Below the pieces are notes generated by a model, which ran no database searches, was not told where the DNA came from, and saw nothing but the letters and a program-made list of their open reading frames with translations. Positions 16,750 to 25,943 of a DNA stretch of 64,000 bases are shown here, piece by piece (the first letter of the stretch is position 1; each line of letters starts with the position of its first letter). The DNA comes from DATAXP01 sp963708675 (GTDB lineage Bacteria; Planctomycetota; Planctomycetia; Pirellulales; PNKZ01), in contig CAVPTO010000003.1 of NCBI GenBank assembly GCA_963708675.1, positions 1,488,001 to 1,552,000 of the forward strand, written 5' to 3'. The position numbers and the translations under genes were made by a program.

Positions 16750-17265
16750 GTGTCCACGACAAATCGAATCCGCTGCCAACGACTGCTGCGTGAAGCTGAG
16801 GGTTACCTCGAGCTCGGGCTAGGTCAGTCTGCGCTCGACGCGCTCTCCCGCATGAAGGATCCCGGTAGCTTCCGCGGTCACCAGTGCTTTTTGCGTGGCG
16901 AAGCGCTTCGTTCGATGAAGCGATTCGGCGAAGCCTCGGAATCTCTCGAGCAAGCATCCGACCTCATTCCGAGCAACATTCATGTGTGGCTCGCGCTCGG
17001 CTGGTGCCTCAAGCGATCGGGCCGCATCGAGAAGGCGATCGACGCGCTCGAGCAAGCTCGAGAAGTCGAACCGACCGAAGCCGTGATTCACTACAACCTC
17101 GCGTGCTATCAAAGCCTTGCCGGCAATCGACATGACGCGATCGCCAACCTCATGCGGGCCATCGAGCTGAAGCCCGACTTCCGCGACATGGTCGGCAGCG
17201 AAAGCGACTTCGATCCGATTCGCTCGGATCCCGAGTTTCAGGCGATCACGAGCATCATCGTTTGA
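16750..17265 (+). CDS. TPR repeat protein
   Basis: A 171-residue protein of tandem tetratricopeptide-type helices. Recognisable units include LRGEALRSMKRFGEASESLEQA, then WLALGWCLKRSGRIEKAIDAL and YNLACYQSLAGNRHDAIANLM, each with the small-residue and aromatic pattern of TPRs. The last 30 residues end with SDFDPIRSDPEFQAI, a closing motif seen in many bacterial TPR proteins. No signal peptide, so it is likely cytoplasmic. It starts with GTG after GGGGAGG at about nine bases. TPR proteins act as scaffolds; no partner is indicated. The gene stands alone, converging on the SDR gene. Confidence 0.85.
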   Translation: MSTTNRIRCQRLLREAEGYLELGLGQSALDALSRMKDPGSFRGHQCFLRGEALRSMKRFGEASESLEQASDLIPSNIHVWLALGWCLKRSGRIEKAIDALEQAREVEPTEAVIHYNLACYQSLAGNRHDAIANLMRAIELKPDFRDMVGSESDFDPIRSDPEFQAITSIIV

Positions 17266-17278
17266 TCTGTCGTGTGAG

Positions 17279-17291
17279 GTCGCGGCTAACC
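17279..17291. repeat. Half copy of palindromic repeat family A
   Basis: GTCGCGGCTAACC matches one terminal arm of the 52-bp palindrome at 36256-36307. It lies between the converging 3' ends of the TPR gene and the SDR gene. Only one arm is preserved, so it no longer forms the full hairpin. Confidence 0.5.
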
Positions 17292-17293
17292 CA

Positions 17294-18106
17294 TTACGCC
17301 GGCGCCACGCCCAAACTCTTTCCGCCGTCGATCGCGATCGCGGTGCCTGTGACCATCGCGGAGGCGTCGCTCGCCAGGTAGAGAATCGCCTCGGCGACTT
17401 CGAGCGGTGTGATCATGCGATCGTACGCTTTTGCCAACGGACTGGCGTCGATGAACTTCTGCGCCGTCGCTGTCGGATCGACGGCCGCCGCTAGATCGGC
17501 ATTCATCATCCCGGTGTCGCCGACGGGGCCTGGACACACGGCGTTCACGCGAATGCGGTCGCGTGCATGACAGAGCGCCAGGCTCTTGGTGAACGCGATG
17601 AGCGCGCCCTTGCTGATCGAATACACCGGATCGTGAGCGCGAGGCAGCAGACCCGCATTGCTCGAAACGTTGACAATCGATCCGCCGCCACGAGCGGTCA
17701 TCAACGGAATGGCATGTTTCGATGCGAGAAAGGCTGACTTGAAATTCGTATCGAGCACGGCGTCCCATTCTGCTTCGCTGACATCGGGGATTTGCTTGAC
17801 CAACCCGATGCCGGCGTTGTTGACCAGCACCGCCAACGGCGCAGAGCGGTTCGCCATCTCGACAAGCTCGCGAAGGTCGGTCTCACGGCGGACATCGCAC
17901 TTACGCTCGACGATACCTAACCGCTCGAACTCGGCGCGATTTTCCGGCTTCGGCTGAAAGTCGCCGACGAAAACCTTCGCACCGTGTTGTGCGAGCAGCA
18001 TCGCTGTAGCACGGCCAATGCCGCTCGAGCCACCGGTGACGACCGCTGAGCAACCCGCGAAGGTTGTCGATCTCGCGGCTTTTGAGGTCGCGCTTTCTGG
18101 CGTCAT
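17294..18106 (-). CDS. Short-chain dehydrogenase/reductase
   Basis: A 270-residue classical SDR that oxidises or reduces a small alcohol or keto substrate with NAD(P). The cofactor loop TGGSSGIG follows the first strand, NNAG appears in the middle, and the catalytic Ser, Tyr and Lys are in VNVSSNAG and DPVYSISKG. A proline-glycine segment CPGPVGDTGM follows as in the family. ATG 18106 is chosen because it lies 27 bases after the sppA stop and just before the first recognisable strand; a longer frame would overlap sppA. The substrate cannot be read from the sequence. It is probably cotranscribed with sppA. Confidence 0.92.
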   Translation of the reverse strand: MTPESATSKAARSTTFAGCSAVVTGGSSGIGRATAMLLAQHGAKVFVGDFQPKPENRAEFERLGIVERKCDVRRETDLRELVEMANRSAPLAVLVNNAGIGLVKQIPDVSEAEWDAVLDTNFKSAFLASKHAIPLMTARGGGSIVNVSSNAGLLPRAHDPVYSISKGALIAFTKSLALCHARDRIRVNAVCPGPVGDTGMMNADLAAAVDPTATAQKFIDASPLAKAYDRMITPLEVAEAILYLASDASAMVTGTAIAIDGGKSLGVAPA

Positions 18107-18132
18107 GTTTTCTAAGGCTCGGGCGCTCGCGT

Positions 18133-19191
18133 CTAGTGTCCGACCCCAGGCCACGACCACAGATACCACGCGCGCGGCGATGCCAACTCGACCAACGACT
18201 TCACATCCAAAGCGTTGATGTCGAATCCGCGTTGCGCCTTCGCCGAAGCGAGCACGCCTTCGAACAGGCTGAACGGCTTCTTGTACTTCACGGCCTTCGT
18301 CTTGCTCTTGTCGAGCTTGGCCAGGTCGGCAGCGCGATCGATCGCGTCTTCCAAGTAGCCTTCCTTGTCGACGAGCCCGTTATCGATTGACTGCTTGGTG
18401 GTAAAGACCTGGCCGGTCGCCACCTTGTCGAGAGCCGTCGGGTCTTTCTTGAACCCAGGCCGGCCGCCTTCGACGATCCCCTTGAATCGCGAGAAGCTGT
18501 CGTCGACCAGTTGCTGAAAGATCTCGCGTTCCTTGTCAGTCATGGGCCGCAACATGCTGCCCATCTGCTTCAGCGGTCCGCTCTTGATCGCGTCCTCGTG
18601 AATGTCGAGCTTGTCGACCAAACCCGAGAAATCGTAGTGCGGAATAATCACGCCGATCGAGCCGATCCAACTCGTCGGCTCGGCGAAGATGATGTTCTCC
18701 TCCGGCGTGCAGGCCATCGAGACGTAGTAACCGCCGCTGGCGGCGAGGCCGCCCATGCTGACGACCACCGGCAGCTTGCGCTCGAGTCGCAGTTTTTTCA
18801 GATAGTGGTAAATGAAGTCGCTCCCCGTGACCGTCCCGCCAGGCGAATCGACGCGGAGCACGATGGCCTTCACGTGCTCGTCTTCGCGTGCGTGGTCGAT
18901 CTGCCGTTTGACGAAACCGTCGCCTTCCATGATCGTCCCCTCGACGGTGATGATCGCGATCTTGTCGGTTCCGTTTTTGTCGAGAGCATAGTACTTCTCG
19001 TCGACGTGCGAGTCGGAGCCACTCGAGGCTGCAATCGCCCCGACGATGCCGACGAGCATCATCAAGGCAAGCCCTGCAAGCACCACCGGAACCACGATCA
19101 CGGCGAGGATTTTCCACCAACCTCGCGATGGTCGACGCTCATAATTCGGCCCACCGGCGCTGGACCCGGGATAGTTCACGGGATCTTGCAT
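18133..19191 (-). CDS. sppA: Signal peptide peptidase SppA, S49 family
   Basis: A 352-residue membrane-bound serine protease that degrades leftover signal peptides. After a short cytoplasmic tail one membrane segment spans about residues 28-56. The protease domain carries VEGTIMEG, LRVDSPGG, and the nucleophile Ser in GGLAASGGYY; the general base Lys is expected in EDAIKSGPLKQMG. It is the short, single-domain form (SppA36/SohB-like) rather than the 618-residue E. coli type. The C-terminal 60 residues are less conserved. ATG 19191 has no strong ribosome binding site. Confidence 0.93.
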   Translation of the reverse strand: MQDPVNYPGSSAGGPNYERRPSRGWWKILAVIVVPVVLAGLALMMLVGIVGAIAASSGSDSHVDEKYYALDKNGTDKIAIITVEGTIMEGDGFVKRQIDHAREDEHVKAIVLRVDSPGGTVTGSDFIYHYLKKLRLERKLPVVVSMGGLAASGGYYVSMACTPEENIIFAEPTSWIGSIGVIIPHYDFSGLVDKLDIHEDAIKSGPLKQMGSMLRPMTDKEREIFQQLVDDSFSRFKGIVEGGRPGFKKDPTALDKVATGQVFTTKQSIDNGLVDKEGYLEDAIDRAADLAKLDKSKTKAVKYKKPFSLFEGVLASAKAQRGFDINALDVKSLVELASPRAWYLWSWPGVGH

Positions 19192-19407
19192 GGGCGGACG
19201 CTCCTGTTTGAGAGAATTGGCACACCGCGGACGACGGCGGATACCGTCGGCGGAGCATCATTCTAGTTTTCTGCCGCCCTTCGGCAATGAGCGGGGGATT
19301 CACTGATCCCCGAGGCCGTTGCTCCGGAGGCACTGTTGCCAGGTCCGGCACCGAGGTAGTAAGCTACGCGGTCGCAATCGTCCGAAAGGCCAAAGGAGTG
19401 CCTGAGC

Positions 19408-20163
19408 GTGTTTGTCGCCGCCTCAACGGAGTGTTTTCCCGACCTGTCGCTCGACCAGGCGTTGTCGCGCCTCGTCGATCTCGAGTATTCGCACGTCGAG
19501 ATCGACATGTTCGAGAACGGCGGGCACTTCAAGCCGTCCGAAGTTCACTCGAACGTCGACACCGCCATTCGCAAGTTCCGCGACACCCACCGCCTGACGC
19601 CGACGTCGTACTTCATCGACATCCAGGCTGAGGGGCCGCTGTACTACGAGCAGTTCGCGAGTTGCTGCAAGCTCGCGAAAGCCACGAAAGTAGTCGCCTT
19701 GACCGTCCGCAGCGGCGAGCTCGGCACCCCGTTCAACGCCGAGGTCGAACGCCTGCGCGAGTTGGTCAAGATCGCGACGCTCGAAAGTGTGGTCGTCGGC
19801 CTCAAGACCGAGGTCGGGCACATGACGCAGGATCCCGCCACGGCGACCGTGCTGTGCGACAACGTAAGGGGCTTAGGCATCACGCTCGATCCCAGCCACT
19901 ACACGTACGGTCCCTTCGCGGGGGCCGACTACGACAATCTGCTCAAGCACGTCTGTCACGTGCAGCTACGCGACACGAGCAAGAGCAAGCTGCAAGTTCG
20001 CATCGGACAAGGCGAGATCGAGTATGGCCGACTCGTCACGCAATTAGCCAAATTCAAGTACAAGCGGGCGTTGTGCGTGAACATCATCGACCAGCACGAC
20101 CCGGATATCGACCACTCGGCGGAAATGCGCAAGCTCCGTTTGCTGCTCGATAGCTTGCTGTAG
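19408..20163 (+). CDS. Sugar phosphate isomerase/epimerase-like TIM barrel protein
   Basis: A 251-residue protein of the xylose isomerase-like TIM barrel superfamily (AP-endonuclease-2 fold). It opens with FVAASTECFPDLSLDQAL, and has metal-binding candidates such as Glu and His in YSHVEIDM, GLKTEVGHM, TLDPSHYTYGP and HVCHVQLRDTS, the usual order of divalent metal ligands in the family. The start is GTG 19408 with AAGGAG eight bases upstream, a good ribosome binding site. Related proteins isomerise or epimerise keto-sugars, inosose or hydroxypyruvate, but substrate cannot be predicted. It stands alone before the VCBS gene. Confidence 0.85.
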   Translation: MFVAASTECFPDLSLDQALSRLVDLEYSHVEIDMFENGGHFKPSEVHSNVDTAIRKFRDTHRLTPTSYFIDIQAEGPLYYEQFASCCKLAKATKVVALTVRSGELGTPFNAEVERLRELVKIATLESVVVGLKTEVGHMTQDPATATVLCDNVRGLGITLDPSHYTYGPFAGADYDNLLKHVCHVQLRDTSKSKLQVRIGQGEIEYGRLVTQLAKFKYKRALCVNIIDQHDPDIDHSAEMRKLRLLLDSLL

Positions 20164-20229
20164 TCGCCGCTCGCATGTGCCGCATCTTCTGTCCATAATA
20201 GGACGCGTTGCGCGCACCCTGCCCCTCAC

Positions 20230-21410
20230 TTGGACTCCGCCATGTTCCGATGTCTCATGCTTGCTGTGGTTTGTTCATTCGCGACCTCATCGCTCTCGGC
20301 TGAAATCATCTCCTTCAAGAAGACGACGCTCGACACGAAGTTTCGTAGCGAAGGCGTCGCCGTCGGTGACTTCAATCACGATGGCAAAATGGACATCGCG
20401 GCCGGGCAAGTCTATTACGCCGCTCCCGATTGGAAGATGCACGTCATTCGCGAGAACGCGCAAGAATACGATCCGCTCAAGTACAGTCTGAGTTTCAACA
20501 ACTTCGCCGAAGATTTGAACGGCGACGGCTGGACCGACCTGATTGTCGTCGAGTACCCGGGCAAAGAGACCGCGTGGTACGAGAACCCGAAGGGTGTCGA
20601 ACGCATGTGGGAGCGCCATGTCTGCGTTCCCGTGAGCAACAATGAGAGCCCGCAGTATCGCGACGTCGATGGCGACGGCAAGCGCGAGCTGATCATGGGC
20701 TACTCGCCCGACCCGAAGCAATTCGACGGTCCGCAACGGCAGGTGATTATCGCCAAGCCGGCCAAGGATCCGACCGCGCCGTGGACGATTCAAACCATCT
20801 CCGAGCTCGGCGTCGAGTCGGGACGTCGCTTCACGCACGGCCTCGGCGTTGGCGACGTGAACGCCGATGGCCGCAACGACGTGATGACGATTCTCGGCTG
20901 GTGGGAAGCCCCGTCGGAGACGCGGCAATCGCCGTGGACGTTCCACGAGGCCAACTTCGGCGAGAAGTGTGCCGATATGTTCGCTTACGATTTCGACGGC
21001 GACGGCGACAACGACGTGCTGTCGTCCGCTGCCCACGACATTGGGATTTGGTGGCACGAGCAAACGCCCGAGGGTTGGAAGACGCACGAGATCGACCGCA
21101 GTTTCTCGCAGACACATGCGTTATGTCTCGTCGACATCAACCAAGACGGTTTGCCCGACTTTGTGACGGGCAAGCGTTACTGGGCGCATGGTCCCGACAA
21201 GGACGTGAACCCCGGTGACCCGGCCGTGATGTACTGGTTCGAGTTCGGCGCGAAAACGGTAAGCCGACGTGGAAACCTCACAAGTTCGACGACGACAGTG
21301 GCGTTGGCACGCAGTTCGAGGTGTCCGACGTCAATGGCGACGGACGCCTCGACGTCGTGACGTCGAACAAAAAGGGAACGTATTACTTCGAGCAAGTGCG
21401 AAGCCGTTAA
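20230..21410 (+). CDS. Secreted FG-GAP/VCBS repeat protein, frame disrupted near the end
   Basis: A secreted protein with a signal peptide (MFRCLMLAVVCSFATSSLSA) followed by beta-propeller-type repeats. Each has a calcium-binding-like loop: DFNHDGKMD, DLNGDGWTD, DVDGDGKRE, DVNADGRND, DFDGDGDND and DINQDGLPD. The frame open from 20230 stops at 21360 with a nonsense tail. From base 21249 the next frame reads RENGKPTWKPHKFD, then DVNGDGRLDVV, a further repeat, and ends at TAA 21408-21410. Restoring one base near 21249 gives 393 residues with a proper closing repeat. FG-GAP proteins of this sort are common in planctomycete secretomes; binding partners are unknown. Confidence 0.85.
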
Positions 21411-21420
21411 CAAGAACCCC

Positions 21421-21448
21421 AAGCCCACGGACGGCCGTCCGTGGGCTT
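21421..21448. terminator. Perfect 28-bp palindrome after the VCBS gene
   Basis: The arms AAGCCCACGGACGG and CCGTCCGTGGGCTT are exact reverse complements with no loop, lying ten bases after the corrected VCBS stop. A very stable hairpin at this site suggests a transcription end or message-protecting structure. There is no U-tract, so an intrinsic terminator is not certain. Confidence 0.55.
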
Positions 21449-21519
21449 CGCGCCGCCCCTGCCGCACGCCCTCCACCGCACGCCTCTCCATCGCACTGTA
21501 TCTCTACTGCACTCTCCGC

Positions 21520-22239
21520 ATGTACGCCGTTCGCATCGAAGGACTCACGAAGGAATACCACCTCGGTGGCGAGATCGTGCGCGCCCTCGCCGGCGTGTCG
21601 CTCGAAATCCCGCAAGGCGACTACGTCGCCGTGATGGGCCCGTCAGGCTCGGGCAAGAGCACGCTGCTGAACATGCTCGGATGCCTCGATCGCCCGAGTG
21701 GCGGACATTTCTTTCTCGGCGAGGACGACGTCGCGCAGCTCGATGACGATCAACTCTCCGAAATACGGGCCTCGCGCATCGGCTTCGTCTTTCAGTCATA
21801 CAACCTGATCGCGCAGCTCACGGTGCTCGAGAACATCGAAGTGCCGCTCTATTATCGTGGGCAACTCACGAAAGAAGATCGTCAGCGCTGTCGCGATCTG
21901 GCGACGATGGTCGGCTTGGGACATCGGCTCGAACATCGGCCGACGCAGCTTTCCGGTGGTCAGCAGCAGCGTGCCGGCATCGCTCGCAGCCTGATCAACG
22001 ATCCGTACTTCATCCTCGCCGACGAGCCGACGGGAAACCTCGACACCGCGACGACCGACGAAATCCTCGGCCTGTTCGATCAGTTGAACATTGCTGGCAA
22101 GACGATCATCATCGTCACGCACGAAGAGGAAGTCGCTCGCCGCGCCAAACGCATCGTGCGGTTACGCGACGGGCTGGTGCAATCCGACGTGCGGCACGTT
22201 GCCGTCGAAGATCCGCCGCCGGGGCCCGAAGCCGACTAG
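21520..22239 (+). CDS. ABC transporter ATP-binding protein, LolD/MacB type
   Basis: A 239-residue single ATPase. Walker A is GPSGSGKST, followed by the LNMLGCLDRPSGG motif typical of the LolD/MacB/FtsE-like exporter class, Q-loop FQSYNLI, signature LSGGQQQR, Walker B FILADEPTGNLD and H-loop VTHEEE. Such ATPases pair with MacB/FtsX-type permeases acting in lipoprotein release or efflux. No permease gene is adjacent, and the next gene runs the other way and ends immediately after, so it is an orphan. It starts with ATG 21520 and lacks a clear ribosome binding site. Confidence 0.92.
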   Translation: MYAVRIEGLTKEYHLGGEIVRALAGVSLEIPQGDYVAVMGPSGSGKSTLLNMLGCLDRPSGGHFFLGEDDVAQLDDDQLSEIRASRIGFVFQSYNLIAQLTVLENIEVPLYYRGQLTKEDRQRCRDLATMVGLGHRLEHRPTQLSGGQQQRAGIARSLINDPYFILADEPTGNLDTATTDEILGLFDQLNIAGKTIIIVTHEEEVARRAKRIVRLRDGLVQSDVRHVAVEDPPPGPEAD

Positions 22240-23397
22240 CTACGGCGATCCGAGCGCGTCGAGGAGTTGAGCGATCATCCCGTCGTCGTGTCCGTAACTC
22301 AGACTGAGGCGCAGCAGCGATCGCCCTTCGGGCACCGAAGGCGGACGAATCGCCGGCACGAAGCAGTCGCGCTCGAGCAGCTTCCCCCCGAGAGCCACCG
22401 CCTTTTGCGGCTCACCGACGATGATCGGAACGATCTGGCTCGTCGAATTGCCCGTGTCCCAGCCGCGTTCGTTCAACGCTTCTCTCAGCGAGGATGCACG
22501 CACGAGTAGCTGTTCGCGCCGAAACGGTTCATGCTCGACAATGTCGATGGCTGCCAGAGCGGCGGCACAGGTCGCGCCGGGTGAAGCGGTCGAAAAGACG
22601 TAAGATCGTGCTCGATTCGACATCCAATCGATCAGCTTCTGCGAACCAGCGACGAACCCGCCGACGCTGCCGAGCGCTTTGCTCAACGTGCCCATGTGGA
22701 CGTCAATCCGGTCGGCCACGTTCAGCGCTTCAGCCACACCGCGGCCGAGGGTGCCGAACACGCCGGTCGCGTGCGCTTCATCGACCATCAACATCGCGTC
22801 ATGACGACGCGCGAGGTCGGTCAACTCCATGAGCGGCGCGATATCGCCTTCCATGCTGAACAGCGAGTCGGTGACGATTAGACGCCGACGATAACCGCCG
22901 GCCTGACCCAGCAGACGTTCGAGATGCTCGACATCACGGTGCCGGTAGATTCGCAACTCGGCCCGCGACAGTCGGCAGCCATCGACGATGCTGGCGTGAT
23001 TCAGCTCGTCGCTGAAGATCACATCTCCGCGCTCGGCCAACGCCGGGATCGTTCCTTGGTTCGCCGCGAAGCCGGTCGGAAACAAGAGCGCCGCCTCCGT
23101 GCCTTCAAAGGCCGCTAGCGTCGCTTCGAGCCGCGCATGCCAATCGCCACGGCCAAGCACGAGCGCACTTGCGCCGCTTCCCCAGCCTTCGGTCTGCGAT
23201 GCCTCAGCCGCGGCCGCACTCAGCCGTGGATCGCCCGCCAAGGCCAGGTAGTCGTTCGACCCGAAATTGCTCACACTGCGGCCGGCGATCGAAACCTTCG
23301 CCGCCTGGCCACCCCCGCGCTGGCGGAGGCTTCGCCGCAGACCGCGATCGGCCAAGTCGCCCAAAGCGTTGTCGAGCCAATCCAAGGGGTCCGTCAT
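22240..23397 (-). CDS. bioF: 8-amino-7-oxononanoate synthase (BioF-like)
   Basis: A 385-residue alpha-oxoamine synthase with pyridoxal phosphate. In biotin synthesis it joins pimeloyl-thioester and alanine. The PLP lysine is in GTLSKALGSVGG, the cofactor aspartate in VDEAHATGVFG, and the substrate loop near the start has SNDYLAL. The family also includes glycine C-acetyltransferase and serine palmitoyltransferase; overall pattern favours BioF, but other bio genes are absent, so some doubt remains. It starts with ATG 23397. Its stop abuts the stop of the converging ABC ATPase with no spacer. Confidence 0.88.
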   Translation of the reverse strand: MTDPLDWLDNALGDLADRGLRRSLRQRGGGQAAKVSIAGRSVSNFGSNDYLALAGDPRLSAAAAEASQTEGWGSGASALVLGRGDWHARLEATLAAFEGTEAALLFPTGFAANQGTIPALAERGDVIFSDELNHASIVDGCRLSRAELRIYRHRDVEHLERLLGQAGGYRRRLIVTDSLFSMEGDIAPLMELTDLARRHDAMLMVDEAHATGVFGTLGRGVAEALNVADRIDVHMGTLSKALGSVGGFVAGSQKLIDWMSNRARSYVFSTASPGATCAAALAAIDIVEHEPFRREQLLVRASSLREALNERGWDTGNSTSQIVPIIVGEPQKAVALGGKLLERDCFVPAIRPPSVPEGRSLLRLSLSYGHDDGMIAQLLDALGSP

Positions 23398-23505
23398 TCG
23401 CAGTTGCTCGTAAGGGGAACGCGACTTCGCTTGATAATGCTAGCAATGTCGCCGCTGGCAATATCGCCGACTAGCCAACGGAATTGTTGAGGCATAGAAT
23501 CGTAT

Positions 23506-23853
23506 GTGGACAGGCGTTCAGATACCAAGCCGGAGCGTGATTCCTTGGTCACCACTTCGTTCGCGGGTGAAAACGAGTTTATCGCACGGACGCTCGAAGA
23601 GGTCGCACGATCGATCGATTCGCGACACGGCAACGCGCATCGCATTGCGGCCTACCGACGAGCAGCACAGCGAATTCGTGAGCTTCACGAAAACGTGGCC
23701 GAAGTTTGTGCACATTGTGGCAACACGGGATTGCAGCAGATGCTGGGCGTCGGCGAATCGCTGGCGGAAACAATTGCATCGTTGGTGCGAACGGGTCGTT
23801 TGCCCGAATCGAAGGGTTTGAACCCAACGCGAGCTCAGAGCCAAAGTCGCTGA
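23506..23853 (+). CDS. Helix-hairpin-helix protein resembling the N-terminus of PolX/DNA polymerase beta
   Basis: A 115-residue frame with GTG start. Residues 25-95 fit the HHH domain that begins family X DNA polymerases: a helix LEEVARSIDSRHGNAHRIAAYRR... with AYRRAAQRIREL, then the hairpin LGVGESLAETIASLVRTGRLP. In full-length PolX this is followed by a polymerase palm and PHP nuclease, both missing here. The final 15 residues do not look like a natural domain. It converges on the TPR gene with the stop codons abutting. It may be a stand-alone DNA-binding protein, a remnant, or a frame-broken longer gene. Confidence 0.6.
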   Translation: MDRRSDTKPERDSLVTTSFAGENEFIARTLEEVARSIDSRHGNAHRIAAYRRAAQRIRELHENVAEVCAHCGNTGLQQMLGVGESLAETIASLVRTGRLPESKGLNPTRAQSQSR

Positions 23854-25898
23854 TCACGATCCGCCAAGATGGGCGCGAATCTGCGCGATGTCGTTCTGGT
23901 TCGCTTGGTCCATCGGTCTCAATTGCGCCGCGATTTCGAACTCACGCAGTGCACCGACAAAATCGCCTTGTTGCGTGAGCGCGCGTCCCAAGCGACGGTG
24001 CCCTTCGGCGTCGGACGGTTGCAGGGCCGAGCCCTGGCGAATGAGCGCGACCGACGCTGCCGTCGCATCGGGAGACACCGAGCCATCGGGTTGTCGCCCT
24101 TGTTCGATGCGCATTTGAGCCAGATTGTAGAACGGCAACGGATCGGAGCGGTCGACCTGCATCGCCTTGCGAAAGCTCGGCTCCGCCTCGGCATATCGCC
24201 CCTGACGCGCGAGCAGGATTCCCAGGCAGTTGTAGGCCTTCGCTGATTCGGGCTCGAGCTGGATCGCTTTTTGTGCCTCCGCCATCGCCTCGGCAACTTC
24301 GCCAATATCGACGAGCGCTAGGGCGAGGTTCACGTGCAAGACCGCGCGTTCGGGCCAGGCGGCGACGGCATCGCGACCGTGCTGGACAGCCTTCGCGGGT
24401 TGGCCAATCTGTTGATAGAGAACACAGAGGTTCGTGTTGCTCTCCGAATTGCCGGGGTCGATTTTGAGTGCCTGATCGAAATGTTCGAGCGCGCCCTTCG
24501 TGTCGCCCGAGGCCAGCAGCGCGTTGGCGAGATTCGATTGCGCCATACCGCTGTTCGGCGACTCTTCAGCCGTCGCGGTCCACAGCACCAGCGCACTCTC
24601 GTATTGATCGAGCCGCGCATGACTCAACTTGGCCAAGCCAAAAATCGCCAACATCGAAACAGCGATTGCTAAACCACTCGACACGCGTGGCGCGCTCGGC
24701 ATCAGACGAAGCAACAACGCATATCCGCCCAGCAGCGCGATCGCGATCACGGAAAGGAGCGGAAGATACATGCGGCGCTCGGCCACGAACTCCGTGGCGA
24801 TCGGCATCACGCTCGACGTCGGTGCGAGGATCAGAAAGAACCAGGCGCCAAGCCAGCCCCACCATCGTCGCAGCCAAAGACCGACGCCGGTCGCCGTCAG
24901 CAGCGCGACGATCATGAGTCCTTGCAGCCACACGTCGCCAATACTCGTCGACTTCTTCCAGTCGTAAGCCAGAATCAACGGCTGCGGCCAGAATGCCAAC
25001 CGCAGATACCGAGCGATCGCACGAGCCTGCGTCAGCAAGTATTCCCACGATGTGATGCTGAGCTTTCCGTGCAGGCCCGTCGTCGGGTTCGACGGCCCCA
25101 TCGCGATGAATGCGATGAGCAGAATCCACGTGCCTGCGAGGGCCGCGTACAGCTTCGCGCGACGAACGAAGGAATCCTTCCACGATGCGGCGAAGAATGT
25201 GGCATCATAAGCGATCACCAGCAGCGGGGCGGCGACCATGTCCTCTTTGCTTCCCATGCCGAGCGCACAGCACGCCACGGCCATCACTTGCCATCGCGCG
25301 GAATGCGGCGACGTCCACGAGCGTGCGGCACCGTAGAGTGTCGCGAGCATGAACATGCCCATCAAAAGGGTCGTCCGCTGCGTGATGTATTCGACGGCTT
25401 CGGTCTGCAGCGGATGCACCGACCAAAGAAGTGCGATGAGCGTTGCCAGCCAGGCAGCCGCCGGACGAATGCGTTCGTCGACGTTGGGCGATTGCAACGT
25501 GCGACGCACTAATCCCCACAGCAACAGGGTAGAGATGAGGTGAATCGCGAGGTTGACGACGTGGTAGCCAAAAACGTTCAACTGCCCGAAGTGGAAGTTG
25601 ACGACGAAGGTTGCGGCCGAGACGGGGCGGCTGGTGAGCGTGGAATGCGGCGTGCCAAACGCCGCGCCCCAGATGCCGCCCAGCGAGCGAACGTGCGTAT
25701 TGATGCGAATCGTGTATTCATCATCGAAGATGAGCGGCCCGTAGAGACTATCGCGGTAGACGAACGCCGCGACCAACACCGGCACGAGCGCCATGCCCCA
25801 CAGTTTCCAGGGCGCGCAGCTTGTTTCGGCCTAACGGCAGACGCCGCGGGACGTGGCGATTGCGTGGGCCGTTTCTTGGTGCGGGGCGGTCGAGGCAT
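23854..25898 (-). CDS. TMTC-like membrane protein with C-terminal TPRs, frame disrupted near the start
   Basis: A polytopic membrane protein of about 680 residues. The first 400 residues contain many hydrophobic segments and the lumen-loop motif YGPLIFDDEY near the start, plus FGYHVVNLAIH and ERRMYLPLL, as in TMTC/ArnT-like O-mannosyltransferase families; five TPRs follow (AQSNLANALLASGDTKGALEHF and so on). The frame open from ATG 25794 has an in-frame TAG about 12 codons upstream, yet the family usually begins with a basic tail before the first helix. One frame over, ATG 25898 gives MPRPPRTKKRPTQSPRPA, which joins to ARPWKLWGMALVPVL if one C is added in the run near 25817. Function likely protein glycosylation in the envelope; unproven. 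Confidence 0.82.
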
Positions 25899-25943
25899 AC
25901 GTCCGAATATGCTCCGCCGCGATCATGCTGACAAGGCGACGAA

